Assembly: GCA_017645585.1 (NCBI GenBank)
Contig: JAGCOF010000019.1
Span: 1 to 63,808, forward strand
Direction: 5' to 3'
DNA length: 63,808 nt
Source: Bacteroidales bacterium
Lineage (GTDB): Bacteria > Bacteroidota > Bacteroidia > Bacteroidales > P3
The first letter of the stretch is position 1; the number at the start of each line of letters is the position of its first letter. Under the pieces are notes generated by a model that worked only from the letters and a program-made list of their open reading frames with translations, was not told the origin of the DNA and ran no database searches. This document shows positions 1 through 6,631 of the stretch, one piece after another. The translations under genes and the position numbers were made by a program.

Positions 1-10
1 ATAAATCACT

Positions 11-979
11 ATGATTCAACAATTCGCAGATTGGCTAATATATAGCCTCATCGGACTTGACAGTGCATCGCGTTTCGGCAGTGCACTCAATTTCTTCGTT
101 TATGACAGCATCAAGATATTGCTGTTGCTGTTCCTCATCAGTGCGGTGATGGGCATCATCAATGCCTATTTCCCCATCGACCGCCTTCGCAACTTCTTGA
201 ATTCACACAAGTTGTTTGGATTACAATACCTTTTGGCGTCACTTTTCGGGGCCATTACGCCGTTTTGTTCTTGTTCATCTGTACCGTTATTCATCGGCTT
301 TGTGAAAGGCGGCATTCCGTTAGGTGTGACATTCTCTTTCTTAATCACTTCGCCTTTGGTCAATGAGGTGGCCATCGCCATGTTTTTAGGTACTTTTGGT
401 GCCAAAACCACATTGATTTATGTGTTGAGTGGTGTTTTGTTAGGTACTGTGGGGGGGGTGGTTTTAGGCCGTTTCCGTTTGGAGAAGTGGCTGAGCCCTT
501 GGGTGCTGCAGATGCAACGAGATAGCATGGAGGAGAGCCAGCAATGGCAAGAAGAGAAAGTCCCTTTCTTGAAACGCCTGCCGTCTATCTTAAGCGACTC
601 ATGGGGCATCGTGAAAGGCGTGTTGCTGTATGTCATCATCGGCATAGCAATTGGGGCTGCCATGCATGGTTATGTGCCAGAAGGCTTCTTTGAGGCTCAT
701 CTGTCGGGTGGCCACTGGTGGGAAGTGCCGTTGGCGGTTGTCCTTGCCGTGCCCATGTACTCCAACGCCGCAGGCATCTTGCCTGTGATAGAGGTTTTTG
801 TCCAGAAGGGTGTCGCCCTCGGCACGGCCATCGCTTTCATGATGGCGGTCGTGGGCTTGTCGCTTCCCGAGGCCACTATGCTTAAAAAGGTGATGACCTG
901 GAAACTCATCGGTGTGTTTTTCGGCACCGTAACGCTGTTCATCATCCTGAGCGGGTGGTTGTTTAACTTGGTGCTTTAA
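11..979 (+). CDS. YraQ/DUF318-type membrane permease
   Basis: A 322-residue polytopic membrane protein with about eight hydrophobic segments split by a hydrophilic loop near residues 168-190. The family hallmarks are visible: the cysteine motif FCSCSSVPLF (residues 85-94) and TSPLVNEVA (113-121) in the first half, and a related PMYSNAAGILP segment in the second half. Members are predicted inner-membrane permeases. The substrate is not established, and neighbours in other genomes often suggest metal or arsenic stress or redox functions. The start ATG lies 10 bases into the window, so the promoter and any upstream partner gene are not visible. The gene is complete and ends in TAA. Family assignment is strong; substrate unknown. 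Confidence 0.85.
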   Translation: MIQQFADWLIYSLIGLDSASRFGSALNFFVYDSIKILLLLFLISAVMGIINAYFPIDRLRNFLNSHKLFGLQYLLASLFGAITPFCSCSSVPLFIGFVKGGIPLGVTFSFLITSPLVNEVAIAMFLGTFGAKTTLIYVLSGVLLGTVGGVVLGRFRLEKWLSPWVLQMQRDSMEESQQWQEEKVPFLKRLPSILSDSWGIVKGVLLYVIIGIAIGAAMHGYVPEGFFEAHLSGGHWWEVPLAVVLAVPMYSNAAGILPVIEVFVQKGVALGTAIAFMMAVVGLSLPEATMLKKVMTWKLIGVFFGTVTLFIILSGWLFNLVL

Positions 980-1002
980 GGCCTAATACTCGTACTATTA
1001 TC

Positions 1003-1089
1003 CTATCTCCCCGCCAGCCAGCACCCCACCGCCATGACAACAGTGGCAACAATGAACACCCAGCCAATAGGCTCGCCCCCCTTTTTCAT
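1003..1089 (-). CDS. Possible 28-residue membrane peptide
   Basis: An ATG-to-TAG open frame of 29 codons that begins MKKGGEPIGWVFIVATVVMA and continues hydrophobic, giving a charged N-terminus and one membrane segment. It lies downstream of the two leftward tRNA-Leu genes and could be read through from them. No homology can be claimed and no dedicated promoter was seen. Size and single-helix build resemble small membrane proteins often missed by annotation, but chance cannot be excluded. Confidence 0.3.
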   Translation of the reverse strand: MKKGGEPIGWVFIVATVVMAVGCWLAGR

Positions 1090-1188
1090 ACCTTTCTCGA
1101 GAAGGTGGCCAAAAGGTGGCCAAAACTGGGATATACATAAAAAAGAATTTCACTTTTCATTCATTTTGAATTACTTGTGAAATTCTCT

Positions 1189-1273
1189 TGGTGCCCGGAA
1201 CAGGACTTGAACCTGCACTCCTCTCGAAATACGCACCTGAAACGTACGCGTCTACCAATTCCGCCATCCGGGC
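1189..1273 (-). tRNA. tRNA-Leu (anticodon CAG)
   Basis: Read leftward, the 85-nt gene has a 7-bp acceptor stem (GCCCGGA with its complement), the D-arm GGCGGAATTGGTAGACGC, an anticodon stem-loop with loop TTCAGGT (anticodon CAG), a long class II variable arm, the T-loop GGTTCAAGTCC and an encoded 3' CCA. The long variable arm and the anticodon both give leucine. It is the second gene of a tRNA-Leu pair read from the promoter at 1458-1487. Confidence 0.95.
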
Positions 1274-1294
1274 TCTTACATTGATTCTGGTGGG

Positions 1295-1377
1295 TGCCCA
1301 GGACAAGACTTGAACTTGCACCGCCTATGGCGACTACCCCCTCAAAGTAGCGTGTCTACCAATTCCACCACCTGGGC
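1295..1377 (-). tRNA. tRNA-Leu (anticodon GAG)
   Basis: Read leftward: acceptor GCCCAGG paired with CCTGGGC, D-arm with GGAATTGGTAGACAC, anticodon stem CTACT/GGTAG around loop TTGAGGG (anticodon GAG), a class II variable arm and T-arm with TTCAAGTC. After the discriminator A the chromosome reads CCC and then ACCA, so a correctly placed CCA is not encoded and would have to be added by nucleotidyltransferase. It is 21 bp upstream of the CAG isoacceptor, in the same transcript. Confidence 0.94.
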
Positions 1378-1457
1378 TGCTTTTCTCTCTTCGATAGAAA
1401 AGTTCACTCGTTTACACTCGTGTTCTTTTGCTCTCTTTTTCTCTCGAAAAGCGGGTG

Positions 1458-1487
1458 CAAAAGTACAACTATTTTTCTTACTGACAA
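1458..1487 (-). promoter_or_regulatory. Promoter of the tRNA-Leu pair
   Basis: On the minus strand the Bacteroidota -7 element TACTTTTG is at 1458-1465 and TTG (the -33 element) at 1485-1487, separated by exactly 19 bases. This matches the known Bacteroides consensus TTG-N19-TAnnTTTG. It lies about 80 bp upstream of tRNA-Leu(GAG). Confidence 0.75.
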
Positions 1488-1559
1488 AACTTTTTTTAAT
1501 CAATTTTCAAAAGAGGTTAATACTCAAAGTATTATACGGGATATTTTTCTTAACCGAGG

Positions 1560-2180
1560 TCAGTTTTTGAAGACATAACTGACGATGTTCGACCCCATTC
1601 GGAGCGCTTTTTGCCGGGTGGCTTGACTGTCGTTGTGCACGTCAGGATCCTCCCATCCGTCGCCGAGGTCGCACTCCCACGTGAAGAAGCACACCAGGCG
1701 TCCCTCCCAGATGAGGCCGTAGCCTTTGGGCGGCAGATTGTCATGTTCGTGTATCTTGGGCAAGCCGTTGGGGAAATCATATTTCTGGTGGTAGATGGGG
1801 TGCGAGAAGGGCAACTCGACGAAGTCCAACTCGGGGAAGACGCGCTTCATCTGCGGCACCACGAAGTCGCGCATGCCGTAGTTGTCGTCGATGTGCAGGA
1901 AACCGCCTCCGATGAGGTAGTTGCGCAGGTTCTGCACCTCGCGGTCGCTGAACACCACGTTCCCGTGGCCGGTCATGTGCAACAGCGGATAGTTGAACAG
2001 CTCGGCACTACCCACATCCACAGTGGCATACTGCGGGTTGAGGCCCATCTGCTGGTCCTGGTTGCAGAAGGCGATAAGGTTGGTGAGCGACGTGGGGTTG
2101 GCATACCAATCGCCACCACCGCCGTATTTCAGCAGGGCAATCTGCGGCTGAGCTACAGCAAAGTAAAAAGTAAAATACAA
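1560..2180 (-). CDS. DUF4159 protein with disrupted signal peptide
   Basis: A 206-residue frame matching the DUF4159 family: an early KYGGGGDWYANPTSL motif, a HMTGHGNVVFSDRE stretch and a C-terminal WECDLGDGWEDPDVHND motif. The fold resembles a glutamine-amidotransferase-like domain; the biochemical role is unknown, and members are usually exported. The open frame can start only at a TTG (2180). However, an ATG at 2193 overlaps the rsmE stop as ATGA, the coupling used repeatedly in this window, and reads MKRTVVFYF before going out of frame. Removing one T from a T5 run (A5 at 2165-2169 on the plus strand) would give a continuous signal peptide MKRTVVFYFYFAVAQ joined to the body. So this is a one-base frameshift, either real, phase-variable or a sequencing error. 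Confidence 0.8.
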   Translation of the reverse strand: MYFTFYFAVAQPQIALLKYGGGGDWYANPTSLTNLIAFCNQDQQMGLNPQYATVDVGSAELFNYPLLHMTGHGNVVFSDREVQNLRNYLIGGGFLHIDDNYGMRDFVVPQMKRVFPELDFVELPFSHPIYHQKYDFPNGLPKIHEHDNLPPKGYGLIWEGRLVCFFTWECDLGDGWEDPDVHNDSQATRQKALRMGSNIVSYVFKN

Positions 2181-2189
2181 CTGTCCTTT

Positions 2190-2915
2190 TCATGAGCGGT
2201 CGTTTATGAGGTTGAACGCCACAACGGCGTAGAGGGCCGCCGTTTCGGTGCGCAGGCGGCTGGGACCCAAGCTTACCGGTTGGAAACCGCAGGCGAGGGC
2301 CAGCGCTATCTCTTCTTCGGAGAAATCGCCCTCGGGCCCTATCAGCACCACGACGTCCTTGCCGGGCTTGAGGGCGGCAGCCAGGGGGGTGCGGGGTTTG
2401 TCGGCCTCGCAATGGGCGATGAACTTTAGTTGAGAGTTAAGAGTTGAGAGTTGAGAGTTAAGCCAATCTGATAGTTTGACGGTGGGATTGATTTTGGGCA
2501 GCACGGTGTGGAGGCTCTGCTTCATGGCGCTGACGGCCAACTTCTCCAGGCGGTCGGTCTTGAGGAACGAGCGCTCCGAGTGGTCGCACTGCAGCAGCGT
2601 AATCTCGCCCACCCCAATCTCCACGGCTTTCTCCACCAGCCACTCCATACGCGACGGGTTCTTGGTGGGAGCGACAGCCAAATGTAGAGTGGAAAGCGGA
2701 AAGTGGAAAGTGGAAAGTGTTTCTGCCACGTCCACACTGCAGGCGCGGTCATCGGCATCCACTATGTTGCAAAGATAGAGGTTTCCGCGCCCGTCGGTGA
2801 CGTTCAGCTCGTCGCCCTCGCGCATGCGCAGCACACGCACCGCGTGACGGCTCTCCTCGGGGTCGAGGGTGCAGTAGGCGTTGGGGGTGATATCGGGGTT
2901 GTAGAAGAGCTGCAT
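2190..2915 (-). CDS. rsmE: 16S rRNA (uracil(1498)-N3)-methyltransferase RsmE
   Basis: A 241-residue SPOUT-class methyltransferase that methylates U1498 of 16S rRNA. It has an N-terminal PUA-like part (residues 1-65, with ESRHAVRVLRMREGDEL), the SAM-binding trefoil knot motif LIGPEGDFSEEE (191-202) and the C-terminal LGPSRLRTETAAL (216-228). Two segments are foreign to the family: residues 67-79 (STFHFPLSTLH) and 152-163 (NSQLSTLNSQL), both encoded by 7-bp tandem repeats in frame. They fall where a loop would be expected, before the conserved RMEWLVEKA motif and before the IAHCE strand, so activity is probably kept. It overlaps its neighbours: the start is at the stop of the beta-helix gene, and the stop overlaps the DUF4159 ATG. 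Confidence 0.93.
   Translation of the reverse strand: MQLFYNPDITPNAYCTLDPEESRHAVRVLRMREGDELNVTDGRGNLYLCNIVDADDRACSVDVAETLSTFHFPLSTLHLAVAPTKNPSRMEWLVEKAVEIGVGEITLLQCDHSERSFLKTDRLEKLAVSAMKQSLHTVLPKINPTVKLSDWLNSQLSTLNSQLKFIAHCEADKPRTPLAAALKPGKDVVVLIGPEGDFSEEEIALALACGFQPVSLGPSRLRTETAALYAVVAFNLINDRS
2428..2462 (-). repeat. Period-7 tandem repeat inside rsmE (first)
   Basis: Five degenerate 7-bp units (AGTTGAG or AGTTAAG on the plus strand) lie within rsmE and encode residues 152-163. Because 3 units equal 21 bases, the peptide has a 7-residue period (LNSQLST, LNSQLK). The array keeps the frame open. Confidence 0.85.
2684..2719 (-). repeat. Period-7 tandem repeat inside rsmE (second)
   Basis: Five units of GGAAAGT type (GTAGAGT, GGAAAGC, then three GGAAAGT) encode residues 66-77 of RsmE, again as a 7-residue periodic peptide (LSTFHFP, LSTLHLA). 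The unit differs from that of the other array in the same gene. Confidence 0.85.
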
Positions 2916-4366
2916 TATTCTATGGTATATTTCAGTTCATTGGCGGTCTTGAACTTGCGCGACGAGAGGCGCAGCGGCACCTCCACTTTGTCTTTGCCGT
3001 TGGGGCGCACCATCTTGAGGCCATACACCCCGACCTCGTTGATGTGTCCAAACTCGCGCTGCAACTCCTTGAGGGTGCCCGTGGGGTCAAAGAGGTTCAT
3101 ACTTCCCACCGTCCACGGCACCACCACCGTCATGTTGCTGACCGTCAGGTTGGGCCAGCACTTCTCCTTCAGTTCCGGACGTGGGTTGTCGGCGGTGTCG
3201 AGCAGCATGACATTGACCAGCGAATGGTAGCGTGGTGTCAGCTCGAAGGTGCAGCCGCGCATCACGATGTCGAACGGCGTGTAGGCGTTGTAGCTCGAGC
3301 GTATGCGCACGGGGATGCAGTCGATAAAGCGGCACGAGTCGAAGGTAACCGTGCCGTACATCGACGAGAACTGCGTCTGCCGCTGGCGCAGGGTACAGCC
3401 CTTCAGATAGGCATCGCGGCCGTAACAATGGATATCGAAGCGGTTGATGTCACATTCCTCCAACACGGTATGACTGAGGAAATTGGTACCAAACACACCC
3501 CAATTGCCGTCGGCCACCACACGCTCGAAACGTGTGTCATAAAGGGTACTCAAACTGAAGGCATAGCCATAGTTGCGTGTAGCACCATAGCCACTGTAGG
3601 TGCCGTCGACGGTCACATCGCGGAACAGAATATGTGCCGAATTGTTCATCGAGAAAACACCGTCGGCAATCATCTTGCTCTTCGGTGTGGTGACATGCAC
3701 ATCCTCTATCGTCACATTATACATGCCGCTGACATATAGGCAGCCCGTCTTGAACGAGGAGCCCTTTACGCGGTGCATTGTAAGGCCACGAAATACTTTT
3801 GACGCGGTGTCTATATCGTAGTACGATGCCTTCAAACGCGTGGAGTCAGTATTCCACGATGCCACGGGGGCATTAATTCCCCTACCGTCACGCACCACAA
3901 TAATATCGCTTCGGTTGACTCCGCTGGCATAACCCTGACGGAAGGTCCACAGCGTCTCGTCATATAACCTCAGCAAATGGTTTCCCTGTGCCAACTCGGG
4001 CACACTACTGAAGTCAAGACTATCCACCAGCGCCTTGTCCAACTCCAACGGCTGGGCACTCTGGCTGAGGGAGAAAAGGCTGCCGTGCTTGGCGTGATTG
4101 GTCACATAGAGCACCAACCCCTGGAAGTCGGTTTGCTGCCCCAGGGGGATGGACTTCCAATTGGGCGGCAGCTCAATCTCCAGCGTGTCGATGCCGCTAT
4201 AATCCACCTGCAGCCCTCGATAGAGAGCGTCGACATGCGCGTTGTAGAGGGCATAGTAGCGTCCCATGCCGCTGGTGGCCTCGCGCAAACCGTAATCCAA
4301 CGGCGACACCTGGGCGGCGGCGGCAGTCGCAATAGCCATACTCATTATAAACAGAAATCTTTTCAT
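2915..4366 (-). CDS. Secreted right-handed beta-helix protein
   Basis: A 483-residue protein with a clear signal peptide ([19 protein letters not shown]). From about residue 165 the sequence is a ladder of short strands of the kind seen in parallel beta-helix proteins (for example [62 protein letters not shown]). The N-terminal 150 residues are less repetitive. Such folds occur in polysaccharide lyases and adhesins, but no catalytic set was recognised, so no function is assigned. Its ATG overlaps the mnmA stop as ATGA and its stop meets the rsmE start, which suggests one transcript with both. There is no T9SS tail. Confidence 0.7.
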   Translation of the reverse strand: MKRFLFIMSMAIATAAAAQVSPLDYGLREATSGMGRYYALYNAHVDALYRGLQVDYSGIDTLEIELPPNWKSIPLGQQTDFQGLVLYVTNHAKHGSLFSLSQSAQPLELDKALVDSLDFSSVPELAQGNHLLRLYDETLWTFRQGYASGVNRSDIIVVRDGRGINAPVASWNTDSTRLKASYYDIDTASKVFRGLTMHRVKGSSFKTGCLYVSGMYNVTIEDVHVTTPKSKMIADGVFSMNNSAHILFRDVTVDGTYSGYGATRNYGYAFSLSTLYDTRFERVVADGNWGVFGTNFLSHTVLEECDINRFDIHCYGRDAYLKGCTLRQRQTQFSSMYGTVTFDSCRFIDCIPVRIRSSYNAYTPFDIVMRGCTFELTPRYHSLVNVMLLDTADNPRPELKEKCWPNLTVSNMTVVVPWTVGSMNLFDPTGTLKELQREFGHINEVGVYGLKMVRPNGKDKVEVPLRLSSRKFKTANELKYTIE

Positions 4367-5520
4367 ATTATCATTCCCGAAGCGACCACCAGACGGGCGT
4401 CGTTGTCATAGATGGTGGCATACTGCCCTGCGGCGATGCCCTGTATCGGCTCGTCGCTCTCGATCCGCACCAACCCGTCGGGCAGACGGCTGAGGTGGCC
4501 CTGATGGAACTCGGGCGTGTGGCGTATCTTGAACTTCACATCAGCCACTCCGTCGGGCAGTTCGTCCACCAGCTCACCGCTTTCCATCTTCCACTTCCCG
4601 CTCAACAGCCGGAAGCCCATCAGCGTAATCTCCTTGCCGTGAGCCGCCGCAGGGTCGTATCCCTGACTGACATACAGCACGTTCTCCTCGATGTCCTTGC
4701 GCACCACAAACCAAGGGCCGCCGCTGAGGTAGAGCCCCTTGCGCTGCCCGATGGTGTGGAACCAATAGCCCTTGTGCGTCCCCAGCACCTTGCCCGTCTC
4801 GAGCTCCACAATCTTGCCCTCGCGCTCGCCGAGGTAGCGCTTGATGAAGTCGTTGTAGTTGATCTTGCCCAGGAAGCAGATGCCTTGCGAGTCCTTGCGG
4901 TCGGCGCTGGGCAGCTTGGCCTCGTGGGCGATGGCGCGCACCTCGCTCTTCATCAGATGCCCGATGGGGAACATCAGCTTGCTGATCTGGCGATACTCCA
5001 GCTGCGACAGGAAATCCGTCTGGTCCTTCACGGGGTCTTTGGCGGTAGTCAGAAAGATTGTGTGATTGTGCGATTGCGTGATTGCGTGAGTGTTGGACAT
5101 ATCGGCCTTTACACAATAAGGCATTAACGCATTAACACATTCTGTACGGGCGTAGTGTCCCGTAGCGATGCGGTCATACTCCCGGCCGCGCTTGTCGTCG
5201 AAAGCACCGAACTTGATCAGCTTGTTGCACATCACGTCGGGGTTGGGCGTCAAGCCCTTGCGCACGCTCTCGATGGTGTAGCTCACCACATTGTCCCAAT
5301 ACTCCTGGTGCAGGTTCACCTCCTCGAAGCGGCAGCCGTAGTGGCGGGCAATCCATTGCGTAATCTCGATGTCCTCCTCGGCCGGACAGTCGATATAGCC
5401 CTCCTCATCCTCCATCCCGATGCGGATATAGAAGATGTCGGGCGTGATGCCCTGCTCCTTCAGCAAGTGCACCGCCACCGAACTGTCCACGCCTCCCGAT
5501 ACAAGTGCCGCTACGTTCAT
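4363..5520 (-). CDS. mnmA: tRNA-specific 2-thiouridylase MnmA
   Basis: A 385-residue enzyme that installs the 2-thio group on U34 of tRNA-Lys, -Glu and -Gln. The start at 5520 was chosen because [14 protein letters not shown] begins exactly at the ATP-pyrophosphatase P-loop (SGGVDSS, residues 8-14), although the frame is open further upstream. Catalytic cysteines are in NPDVMCNK (C98) and SQGICFLG (C215), and the [10 protein letters not shown] motif is near 254-263. Between GHYARTE (121-127) and [13 protein letters not shown] (161-173) sits an extra segment encoded by two 8-bp-period repeats, and [12 protein letters not shown] (306-317) comes from a 7-bp repeat. Most homologues have a short loop in the first place. 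It probably heads the leftward operon mnmA, beta-helix gene, rsmE, DUF4159 gene. Confidence 0.93.
   Translation of the reverse strand: MNVAALVSGGVDSSVAVHLLKEQGITPDIFYIRIGMEDEEGYIDCPAEEDIEITQWIARHYGCRFEEVNLHQEYWDNVVSYTIESVRKGLTPNPDVMCNKLIKFGAFDDKRGREYDRIATGHYARTECVNALMPYCVKADMSNTHAITQSHNHTIFLTTAKDPVKDQTDFLSQLEYRQISKLMFPIGHLMKSEVRAIAHEAKLPSADRKDSQGICFLGKINYNDFIKRYLGEREGKIVELETGKVLGTHKGYWFHTIGQRKGLYLSGGPWFVVRKDIEENVLYVSQGYDPAAAHGKEITLMGFRLLSGKWKMESGELVDELPDGVADVKFKIRHTPEFHQGHLSRLPDGLVRIESDEPIQGIAAGQYATIYDNDARLVVASGMII
4573..4606 (-). repeat. Period-7 tandem repeat inside mnmA
   Basis: Degenerate units GCTTTCC, ATCTTCC, ACTTCCC, GCTCAAC on the plus strand encode residues 306-317 of MnmA in the C-terminal domain. 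The frame is kept. Confidence 0.7.
5056..5142 (-). repeat. Two adjacent period-8 repeats inside mnmA
   Basis: At 5056-5096 the plus strand has 8-bp units of GATTGYGY type (four to five copies). At 5111-5142 it has GCATTAAC units (three copies, the last degenerate). They encode residues about 127-157 of MnmA, giving [13 protein letters not shown] and [11 protein letters not shown]. On the minus strand the first unit (CAATCACG) resembles the CAATAACR units upstream of the gene at 57993. Confidence 0.8.
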
Positions 5521-5577
5521 AATAGTAGATAACGTAACCCATAGCCCTTTATTGCATCCGTCACGCAAAATACTGAC

Positions 5578-5690
5578 CCAGTCACCCAAGTAACTGCGCC
5601 GATCCGAACGCGGCGCCCCATAGTCACCCAAGAGTTACCCAGGAGTTATCCCGAGGGTATCCCGAAGTCACCCCGAGTCAATTCCGTAAT
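5578..5690. repeat. Period-11 intergenic tandem repeat
   Basis: Units of 11 bp such as AGTCACCCAAG, AGTTACCCAGG, AGTTATCCCGA, GGGTATCCCGA and AGTCACCCCGA follow one another, degenerating at both ends. The array lies 60-170 bp upstream of the mnmA start, within its probable 5' leader. Confidence 0.75.
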
Positions 5691-5767
5691 TACCAATCAC
5701 TCAGTCGTGTCAAAGAACTCTCCGCTGTGAATCACAATGCAAAGATACGACCATTTTCTGTGGGGTT

Positions 5768-5820
5768 CGTGCGATTGCGGACGATAGCGTGCGATTTCGT
5801 GCGGTTCCGTGCGATTTCTC
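5768..5820. repeat. Period-10 degenerate tandem repeat
   Basis: Units GTGCGATTTC, GTGCGGTTCC and GTGCGATTTC repeat every 10 bp, with two more diverged copies on the left. The array lies just upstream of the putative mnmA -7 box. Confidence 0.6.
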
Positions 5821-6168
5821 TAACCGAACTAACCGAATGATTCCGAATTACGTTTTTTAGTCTCAATCAAAACTAAAAGAACCCAAAGAAGGCTTGTTGT
5901 CTCGTTCTCCCGGTCACTTTGCCATTCATTTTGGAACGAACACCCTCCGAAAGAGGTTTTGATGCCAATTTTCAGGAACGCACTCCTGTGCGCCAAGGAG
6001 GGTAAAAAGCATCGAAACGAGGGTTTCGGGAGCGTTTTGAGGGCCTTTTAGAAAGAAAAAATGCATGAAATTGTCGCTTTTCGAGGGTTGTCATCTGGGT
6101 TGCCGACTGTTTTGTGATATCGTATTTCATTGTTTCTTTGCTTTTTAGAGAATTAGTGATTTCTGAAA

Positions 6169-6316
6169 TCTGACAGTTGACAGTCTGACAATTGTTTTTT
6201 TGAGGGTGTGCATCCTCTTATTATCTTATCTATATATCTATATATTAAGTAATTATACAATATAAAGAAAGGGTTATTGTTATCCATTTTTCAACTGTCA
6301 GAACTGTCATTTGTCA
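6169..6316. repeat. Imperfect inverted repeat around AT-rich core
   Basis: The left arm (6169-6194, with CTGACAGTTGACAGTCTGAC) and right arm (6292-6316, with CAACTGTCAGAACTGTCATT) are inverted copies differing at a few positions. They enclose about 97 bp of AT-rich sequence with TATATATC runs. Each arm is itself made of repeated TGACAGT words. It could be a replication or regulatory site, or the end of a decayed element. Confidence 0.5.
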
Positions 6317-6441
6317 CACTCGGCATCTTGTTACATTACTTCTTCGAGGCTTTCTTCTCTACGCGGCCAGCGATCATGTGGTCCACTTTCTGGGCTATGG
6401 CCAGCGCCTGGTGGACCAGCTGGTCGGACATTACCACAAAA

Positions 6442-6475
6442 AAAGGGGGCGGCCAACTCGTGGCCGCCCCGCTTC
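6442..6475 (-). terminator. Intrinsic terminator of the restriction-modification operon
   Basis: On the minus strand GGGGCGGCCA and TGGCCGCCCC form a 10-bp GC-rich stem with a 4-5 base loop, followed by seven T. It lies about 160 bp downstream of the stop of the putative endonuclease gene and would end leftward transcription of that operon. Confidence 0.85.
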
Positions 6476-6631
6476 ACATTAGCTTTGCTGACATTGCTTT
6501 GGCTCGGGAAAGTGAGCTTTTTGTTCTCCGCTGCGCTATCGAAAGTTCACGGGACTTTCTTCATCTCTCCTCTCGCTTTACGCAACGTTAAAAAATAGGT
6601 TTTATGAAAAACCTTTATCGCTGGCAGGCAC

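Larger units (their letters stand above)
5521..6631. other. Gene-poor spacer rich in repeats; possible element remnant
   Basis: No convincing gene was found in this 1.1-kb stretch. From left to right it holds a period-11 repeat (5578-5690), a TATCTTTG promoter-like box on the minus strand (5740-5747, likely for mnmA; no TTG seen at -33), a period-10 repeat (5768-5820), about 300 bp of unassigned sequence, an imperfect inverted repeat (arms 6169-6194 and 6292-6316) enclosing an AT-rich core, and the terminator at 6442-6475. The layout resembles AT-rich leader regions of Bacteroidales integrative elements, but no integrase, primase or attachment site is present. That resemblance is from memory only. 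Confidence 0.5.

Noticed and set aside
6336-6431. 31-codon frame on the minus strand (MSDQLVHQALAIAQKVDHMI...) just after the operon terminator
   Set aside because: The start is 13 bases after the terminator T-run with no promoter, and no family was recognised; chance or a fragment is more likely.
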